11,348 bases of DNA from an uncultured Chlamydiaceae bacterium (GTDB lineage Bacteria; Chlamydiota; Chlamydiia; Chlamydiales; Parachlamydiaceae), in contig CAMFKA010000049.1 of assembly GCA_945957185.1 (NCBI GenBank), forward strand, positions 1 through 11,348, given 5' to 3'. Position numbers and translations under genes: made by a program. Positions within the stretch are counted from its first letter, which is position 1. Every line of letters begins with the position of its first letter. The notes under the pieces are model-generated. The model saw nothing but the letters and a program-made list of their open reading frames with translations, was not told the DNA's origin and did not search any database. Positions 6,198 through 11,348 of this stretch are shown here, one piece after another.

Positions 6198-7691
6198 TCA
6201 CCCGAACTTCTTGGTCAGGTACTCCAGGTAGGGCTTTTCGGACAACTCTTTTCCTGTCACTTTCTTGAGCAGCTCTTTGCTGCGGTACTGCATGCCGTAC
6301 TGATGCACGTGATCTTTGAGCCACTTCCGTATGAATAGGAGCTCTCCTTTTTCGACGCTTTCGGCCCAGTGGGGGTGCTCTTTTTCGAAGGCTTCAAAAA
6401 GCTGCGCCGCGTAGATGTTCCCTAAAGTGTAAGTGGGGAAATACCCAAACGATCCCATCGACCAATGGATGTCTTGCAAGCACCCTTCGGAATCTTTTTG
6501 TGGTCGTACGCCTAGCAGGTCTTCCATTTTGTCGTTCCAGGCTTTGGGTAGGTCTTCCACTTTGAGTTTGCCTTCGATGAGATCTACCTCCAATTCAAAT
6601 CGCAAAATGACGTGAAGGGGGTAGGTGACTTCATCGGCTTCGATACGAATAAGAGAAGGTTCCACTTTATTCAAGGCAGCGTAAAACTGTTCCAACGAAA
6701 TGCCTTCTAATCCGAACTCTTTCTGCAGTTGAGGATAAAAGTGCTTCCAAAACGGTTTTCCGAGGCCGATACGGGTTTCCCACCAACGGGACTGCGATTC
6801 ATGGACTCCGAGCGAAATGGCTTTCGCTAGTGGAGTGCCGAATTGTTCTACAGGTAGACCGGCTTCATAAAGAGCGTGCCCCCCTTCGTGGAGGATGGCC
6901 ATGAGGTTGCTCATCAATGATGTGGGGTGAATGCGTGTGGTGATTCTGTTGTCGGTAGGGTGTGGAGAAGAGGAGAAGGGGTGTGCTGAGAGGTCTAATC
7001 TTCCGTCTTTGAAGTCGAAGCCCATCGCTGTTAACAATTTCTTGCCGAAAGCGAGCTGTTTGTCGTGATTGAAGGTTCCAAAGAGAAAGGAATCGTCCAC
7101 AGGGCCTCGCTTACCGATCTCTTTTAGCAGTTCTTTGATTTTGACTTTTAGTCCGCTAAACAATTTTTTAATGTCGGCAGTTTTGGCTCCAGGTTCATAA
7201 AGGTCTAGCAATGCATCGTAGGGGTGGTCTTCGTATGTCAGGTATTCGGCTTTCTTTTTGACCGCTTCGATCATTTTGTTGAGTGCGGGAGCGAAATGGG
7301 AGAAGTTGTTTTTCTCTTTTGCCTCCCTCCACAGCACCATAGATCTTGAACAGAGTTGTGCGAAATCTTCCACAAACTGTTGAGGGAGTGCCGATTCAAG
7401 CAAGTAAGCTCTACGCCACTCCCTAAGTGCGGCGTGCTCCCTTTCTGTGAGGTTTTTGGCGCGCACCTCTCCGCTCTTCAAATCGATCAATTTTTCGAGT
7501 TCGGCTTTAAAAGCCGAGGAGGTTTGCTCTTGATGGATGATTCCTGCAAGGGTTTTGAGTTGCTCGGCACGCGCTTCTTCCGCTCCTTGCGGCATATAGG
7601 TTTCTTGATCCCACCCTAATATCGCTTGGATGCTGTTTAAGGTTTCGATTTTCAGGGAGTGTTGTTTTAATTTTTCGTAGTCTGTGTTCAT
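6198..7691 (-). CDS. M32-family (Taq) metallocarboxypeptidase
   Basis: A 497-residue cytosolic zinc (or cobalt) carboxypeptidase that removes C-terminal amino acids with broad specificity. The active-site HEGGH is at residues 268-272, and Glu298 in GVHESQSRWWE lies 30 residues after the first His, the spacing expected for the third metal ligand of M32. Just before it stand HPFSSSPHPTDNRITTR (237-253), a family signature, and the N-terminal GWDQETYMPQGA (26-37) typical of the fold. Length is normal for the family (about 490-510). No signal peptide is present. The ATG overlaps the TGA of the racemase fusion as ATGA (7688-7691), with GAGAG 5 bp upstream, indicating translational coupling. It is the last gene of the minus-strand operon. 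A role in peptide recycling is inferred. Confidence 0.95.
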   Translation of the reverse strand: MNTDYEKLKQHSLKIETLNSIQAILGWDQETYMPQGAEEARAEQLKTLAGIIHQEQTSSAFKAELEKLIDLKSGEVRAKNLTEREHAALREWRRAYLLESALPQQFVEDFAQLCSRSMVLWREAKEKNNFSHFAPALNKMIEAVKKKAEYLTYEDHPYDALLDLYEPGAKTADIKKLFSGLKVKIKELLKEIGKRGPVDDSFLFGTFNHDKQLAFGKKLLTAMGFDFKDGRLDLSAHPFSSSPHPTDNRITTRIHPTSLMSNLMAILHEGGHALYEAGLPVEQFGTPLAKAISLGVHESQSRWWETRIGLGKPFWKHFYPQLQKEFGLEGISLEQFYAALNKVEPSLIRIEADEVTYPLHVILRFELEVDLIEGKLKVEDLPKAWNDKMEDLLGVRPQKDSEGCLQDIHWSMGSFGYFPTYTLGNIYAAQLFEAFEKEHPHWAESVEKGELLFIRKWLKDHVHQYGMQYRSKELLKKVTGKELSEKPYLEYLTKKFG

Positions 7692-9976
7692 TTTAACTCT
7701 CTTAGTTGTGTGGTTTGTGCTTCTTCGACAATGAAGAAGCGCTGGATACGAGGTCCTAGGCAGCTGATGAGCTCGTGAATAATGGAGTTGCCGCTCAAGG
7801 CTACATCTTCGGGGGGAATCAAATTGCCGTGGTCGTCTTCTCCAAAAATTAATACCGAGTCACCAACGCCGACATCGGGGATGTCGGTGACATTGACCAT
7901 GACGAAATCCATGCAGATGTTTCCAACAAGAGGAGCCTTTTGCCCTCTTATCAGAGTGTACCCTTTCCCGCTGTAGTTGCGGTGGAGTCCGTCGTAATAC
8001 CCCATGGGGATGATGGCGATGATTTCGTTGTCCCTGGTTGCGTGGTAGCGCCGCCCATAACTGACTGATTCGCCCTTTTTGCAGGTGTTGAGAGCGACGA
8101 TACGGGACTGAAGGGAGACGGATAATCGCAACGGTGTGGTTTGGGAGGCTTTACTGCTGTAAAGGCCGTAAGCAGCTAGTCCGATGCGCGCCATGTTGTA
8201 TTGGGGCCAATCGAAACGGAGCAATCCTCCGGAGTTGGCGGCATGTTTCCAGTGGGGGTCTATCCCTTCTAGGTAAAGTGCGTAGATGATGTTGTCGAAC
8301 GTTTCGATTTGCTGAAATGTGAATGCGTCTTGAGTGGGATCGTCGGAGCAGGCGAGGTGCGTCATAATCCCTTCAAAGGCGACATACGGGGAGTAGTGGA
8401 TTTTCCGCGCAAGAGGTAGCGCCTCTTGAGCGGGAATACCAAACCTCTTCATGCCGGTATCAATATGGAGATGGACTTTAAGGGGCTTTTTGGGAGTCTC
8501 GGCTTCTATCGTTTGTAATGTCTCTTCATCGCTAAGTCCTATCTCTACATCCCACTCCAACGCTTTTTTCACTTCATAGGGAGGCACATGAATGACAAAG
8601 ATGGATTGCGTGACGCCGGCGCGTCTCAAGGCGATCGCTTCATCCATGCAAGACACCCCTAGAATATCAATGCCGCAGGTGCCTAAAAATCGTGCGATCT
8701 GTAAATCATCCATCCCATAGGCAAAAGCCTTGACCATCACCATCAAACGGGTGTTATGGCCACATTTTCTCTGGAGGGAAATCAAATTTTCTCTGATGGC
8801 GGCTAAATTGATCACGCATCGGTTGTTGGGGAGGTCTGCAGGGTAAATCTTTGCAGCCGCGCGTATCAATACGGCATCGTGAGGGCGTAATTGATCTTCG
8901 ATCTGCCGGAGCTCGCCTTTGGGGTTTTCTCCGGAAATAAAATAGTGCTTTCCATGCGGTGCCCACTTCCGGATTAGGTCAATCGAAAAGCGTCGTTCGG
9001 CGGAAAGGGGTTCGTTGATGTAAAGAACGCCATTGGGGGCTTTCCAAATCTCTGTACGAATGGGTTCGGGAGAAAATAGCCTCAACTGCTCTCTGATGTG
9101 CTCTTCCGGTGCTCCGCACAGCTTTGCTCCTTTTATCAACATGTTAAGAAGGTCGATAATGTAGTGAAAGCAGTGATGCGCTTGACCTTCAATCGTGCCG
9201 GGTTCGGTGAATGCGACTTGGTATTTCAATGGGGCAACGCCCGGAGGGGAAAGGGGTTTAGCGTGGGGGAGCTGTGTGTGCGGTTCACTCCATAAAATGT
9301 TGTTTGGGTGATGCTTGAGCGACTGATGATTGGGGATTAGTCTCCAGCCGCCTTCTTTGACTGTTCCCAATAGCACATCGATTTCGGATGCAATTTTTTC
9401 TTCGCTATAGAATGTAGCGATATACCTTCTGGCTATCCTGGTGATGATGATATGGTCGGGAGCGACAATTTCTCCGAGACGTCTGAGCTCTCCCACTTCG
9501 GAGGCTCCCATTTCAATGATGCCGATTTCATGCTCCGGACGCAGCTGCAGAAGGCTTAGGGGGACTCCAATTTGGCTGTTGTAGCTGCCGGGCGAGATGA
9601 ACGTTTTTTTGTGCGACCCTACAACTTTTCCTAAAAGGTCTTTAAGCATGGTTTTTCCATACATCCCTGCGATGCCAACGAGTGGAGTGTTTAATCTCTT
9701 TCGATGGGAGTGCGCTAACTGCTGTAGTGCTTTAAGAGGGTCTTTAACGCGAATAATTAATGCTTCATCGATTTGTTCGGCAAAGTCTTCTTTGACGATG
9801 GCTCCGATAGCTCCGTTTTTGATGGCTGTTCCTACGAACGCGTGACCGTCTGTTTTAGTCCCGGGTAATGCGACAAAGAGCGTGCGGGCATGATGAATTT
9901 CACGCGAGTCGATGGTGACAGCGTCAATTGTTGTGCCGAAGGGTAAAGAATTGTTCCAAAAATGTAGGTCTATCAC
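7688..9976 (-). CDS. alr: MurF-like/alanine racemase fusion protein
   Basis: A 762-residue two-part protein. Residues about 1-385 resemble MurF, the ligase that adds D-Ala-D-Ala to UDP-MurNAc-tripeptide. Residues about 386-762 are a complete PLP-dependent alanine racemase (L-Ala to D-Ala). The racemase half has PLP-Lys416 in MVKAFAYG, Arg511 in DTGMKRFG, catalytic Tyr640 in SVSYGRRY, and CMD at 688-690. The MurF half keeps the nucleotide-loop pattern GMYGKT (104-109) and NSQIGVP (133-139). It has lost others: the usual TNxGxAH is TRIARRY (179-185), the carbamylated Lys position is Ile199, and the DSYNANP block is NEPLSAER (321-328). The start is GTG 9976, 5 bp after the lptG stop, with GAGG (9985-9988) 8 bp upstream. 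An ATG at 10006 lies inside lptG and lacks a ribosome binding site. Racemase activity is likely, ligase activity doubtful. Confidence 0.9.
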   Translation of the reverse strand: MIDLHFWNNSLPFGTTIDAVTIDSREIHHARTLFVALPGTKTDGHAFVGTAIKNGAIGAIVKEDFAEQIDEALIIRVKDPLKALQQLAHSHRKRLNTPLVGIAGMYGKTMLKDLLGKVVGSHKKTFISPGSYNSQIGVPLSLLQLRPEHEIGIIEMGASEVGELRRLGEIVAPDHIIITRIARRYIATFYSEEKIASEIDVLLGTVKEGGWRLIPNHQSLKHHPNNILWSEPHTQLPHAKPLSPPGVAPLKYQVAFTEPGTIEGQAHHCFHYIIDLLNMLIKGAKLCGAPEEHIREQLRLFSPEPIRTEIWKAPNGVLYINEPLSAERRFSIDLIRKWAPHGKHYFISGENPKGELRQIEDQLRPHDAVLIRAAAKIYPADLPNNRCVINLAAIRENLISLQRKCGHNTRLMVMVKAFAYGMDDLQIARFLGTCGIDILGVSCMDEAIALRRAGVTQSIFVIHVPPYEVKKALEWDVEIGLSDEETLQTIEAETPKKPLKVHLHIDTGMKRFGIPAQEALPLARKIHYSPYVAFEGIMTHLACSDDPTQDAFTFQQIETFDNIIYALYLEGIDPHWKHAANSGGLLRFDWPQYNMARIGLAAYGLYSSKASQTTPLRLSVSLQSRIVALNTCKKGESVSYGRRYHATRDNEIIAIIPMGYYDGLHRNYSGKGYTLIRGQKAPLVGNICMDFVMVNVTDIPDVGVGDSVLIFGEDDHGNLIPPEDVALSGNSIIHELISCLGPRIQRFFIVEEAQTTQLRELK

Positions 9977-9981
9977 GGGTG

Positions 9982-11052
9982 TTACCTCACCCGCATATAC
10001 TTCCATAAAGGGTAAATTCCCGCAAGGAGTAGCGGAGTGAAAAGTGCCGTATAAGGGTGGACCAGTTGCCGTTTAGCGATCACTTCGCCGGCATCAAAGA
10101 CGAGATAGAGTGCGACAAGGGCAAAAATGGAGCAGGCGTAGATCATGAAAACAGGAATTTGCCTGCCAAAAACAACACAAAATGGAGCAGTTATGAGGAT
10201 GGCGAAGAGGGATAACCAAGGCAGCAACATCTTCTTTGTGAAGGCGGTGAGGACTGCCGCTTCTTTTTCGCTCTTGGGTGATTCGGGCAGCTTCTGTAAT
10301 AGATGGGAAATGGAGAACAACGTCGGTTGCGCAATCGTTTCCATCAACTGATTTTTATTCAGGTTCAAGTCATTCAATGCCAACGTGTCATGAGTGTTGA
10401 CGACTCTCAAATGACCCTCTTTTTGCCGTTTCAATTGCTCGACGCCAAATCCTATGGGGGGGACAGAAAATGGAGTCAACGTCTCCATACGTGTGATGTC
10501 ATCAGTGGAGCGAACCCAAAATATGTCTTTGAACTGCTCTTGATCTTCTAAATACGACTGGAAAATCAACAACGAACCATCAGCGAGTTGTATGTGATGC
10601 GCCGTCGGGATTCCACGCTTTTTCTTCTTCAAAATGGCATATCTGTCTTCGATCGATTTGATATGGCGCGATGCGATCGGTTGTAGCCACTCTTCATTCG
10701 CATAGGAAAGGAGTGTCATCGCGAATCCGACAACGAGGAAAGGGGTCAATAGCGATCGCAGGCTGTATCCTCCGGCCATTAAAGCGACGAGTTCGCTGCG
10801 GCTATTGAAAAGAAGTAACGTTCTTGCTGTCGCTAACAGCAGTCCAAACGGGACGATGATATCGTAGCGACGGGAGAATTCGCTGAGGTAATAAAAAGTG
10901 ATGTCGCGCAGGCCAAAGCTACCGTGCCCATGGTTCATGCTGCTGGTATGACCGGAGTAATCGATGAGGCAGTAAAGGCCGTAAAAGCAGAGTAGAAACA
11001 AGAAGAAAGTTTTAAAAAACTCTTTCAGGAAGTAGCGGTGCCAAATTTTCAT
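9982..11052 (-). CDS. lptG: LptG-type permease of the lipopolysaccharide transporter
   Basis: A 356-residue inner-membrane protein of the LptF/LptG (YjgP/YjgQ) family. With LptF and the ATPase LptB it extracts lipopolysaccharide from the inner membrane and feeds the periplasmic bridge. Three N-terminal membrane segments (about 12-31, 64-82, 102-119) are followed by a periplasmic domain of about 150 residues and three C-terminal segments (about 276-296, 299-319, 334-351). The conserved coupling region SRSELVALMAGGYSL (84-98) is present. ATG 11052 is chosen because AGGAG (11060-11064) lies 7 bp upstream and the ATG overlaps the lptF stop as ATGA. The same frame is open up to 11265, but that 71-residue extension overlaps lptF and is basic and low-quality. 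Assignment as LptG rather than LptF rests on order. Confidence 0.88.
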   Translation of the reverse strand: MKIWHRYFLKEFFKTFFLFLLCFYGLYCLIDYSGHTSSMNHGHGSFGLRDITFYYLSEFSRRYDIIVPFGLLLATARTLLLFNSRSELVALMAGGYSLRSLLTPFLVVGFAMTLLSYANEEWLQPIASRHIKSIEDRYAILKKKKRGIPTAHHIQLADGSLLIFQSYLEDQEQFKDIFWVRSTDDITRMETLTPFSVPPIGFGVEQLKRQKEGHLRVVNTHDTLALNDLNLNKNQLMETIAQPTLFSISHLLQKLPESPKSEKEAAVLTAFTKKMLLPWLSLFAILITAPFCVVFGRQIPVFMIYACSIFALVALYLVFDAGEVIAKRQLVHPYTALFTPLLLAGIYPLWKYMRVR

Positions 11053-11348
11053 GCTTCCACTCCTCGTGAAGAGCGCCATATGGCGTATATGGATGCGGTC
11101 CAGATCAATAGATGAGGTGCCGTATAAAGTGCGATGGCTGCTTCTACGTGGTGGTCCATTCCTTTGGCGACGAAGTAGGAGATGAGATAAAGCGTGGAGA
11201 GAACGATGACGATAGCGATTCGTTTGCTGCTTTCCTTTCTTCCAATGTGGATGCCGAAGGCGCATCCTAGCAACGTCAAAGTGAAGACGGATAACGCTCC
11301 GGATACTCTTCTAGCGATCTCTATCCATCCTCTATACTGTGTGCGCTT
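11049..11348 (-). CDS. lptF: LptF-type permease, C-terminal part (cut by window edge)
   Basis: The frame is open from the right edge to the TGA at 11049-11051, giving the last 99 residues of a protein whose start lies outside. It begins with a polar segment containing IEIARRVSGALSVF, like the ExxRR/K region just before the C-terminal membrane bundle of LptF/LptG proteins. Three hydrophobic segments follow (about residues 18-35, 44-61, 71-90 of the visible part), including LTLLGCAFGIHIGRK and LYLISYFVAKGM, the usual GxPxG-like loop and the penultimate helix. It ends 4 bp inside lptG (ATGA overlap). Position before lptG matches the lptF-lptG pair of Gram-negative bacteria. The visible TTG at 11279 is not a real start. 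Confidence 0.8.
   Translation of the reverse strand, partial: KRTQYRGWIEIARRVSGALSVFTLTLLGCAFGIHIGRKESSKRIAIVIVLSTLYLISYFVAKGMDHHVEAAIALYTAPHLLIWTASIYAIWRSSRGVEA

Noticed and set aside
11053..11265. 71-residue upstream extension of lptG
   Set aside because: It is Arg/His-rich, unlike any membrane permease N-terminus, fully overlaps the lptF frame, and a good ribosome binding site precedes ATG 11052.

Overview
The window reads as a chromosomal segment of a member of the Chlamydiota, more likely an environmental, amoeba-associated type than a Chlamydiaceae pathogen. Four things point there: the gatC-gatA-gatB order, a SycD/LcrH-type type III secretion chaperone, an alanine/glycine permease, and moderate base composition with long, tightly packed genes. 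This is inference from gene content. No rRNA, tRNA or uniquely diagnostic protein is present, and I do not name a genus. I see no integrase, transposase, CRISPR array or prophage gene.

Layout, left to right: (1) an octanucleotide tandem repeat (9-56), then a plus-strand TPR chaperone gene (155-649); (2) a convergent minus-strand AGCS-family amino acid:cation symporter (694-2004), with a perfect 17-bp hairpin between the two stop codons; (3) a divergent promoter region (2005-2185); (4) a plus-strand operon gatC-gatA-gatB followed by a small double-CxxC protein of unknown function (2186-5906); (5) a 291-bp convergent intergenic region holding a 139-bp inverted repeat whose 33-bp arms are built from 8-bp units; (6) a minus-strand operon running from the right edge to 6198: lptF (partial), lptG, a MurF-like/alanine racemase fusion, and an M32 carboxypeptidase. 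Adjacent genes in this operon overlap by ATGA or lie 5 bp apart.

How the genes work together: GatCAB amidates Glu-tRNA(Gln) and/or Asp-tRNA(Asn) in organisms without the direct synthetases. LptF and LptG are the membrane subunits of the lipopolysaccharide transporter. The racemase half of the fusion would make D-alanine for peptidoglycan-type polymers, so the right-hand operon mixes envelope assembly with peptide turnover. The symporter could supply alanine or glycine, but it is a separate transcription unit.

Most notable points: the fusion has a racemase half with all key residues but a MurF half that has lost several catalytic positions. This is of interest because Chlamydiaceae are reported to lack a dedicated alanine racemase. 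The inverted repeat at 5979-6117 may be a dispersed element. Several gene starts are moved inward from the longest open frame on ribosome-binding-site evidence. Nothing here convincingly amounts to a wholly new biological system.
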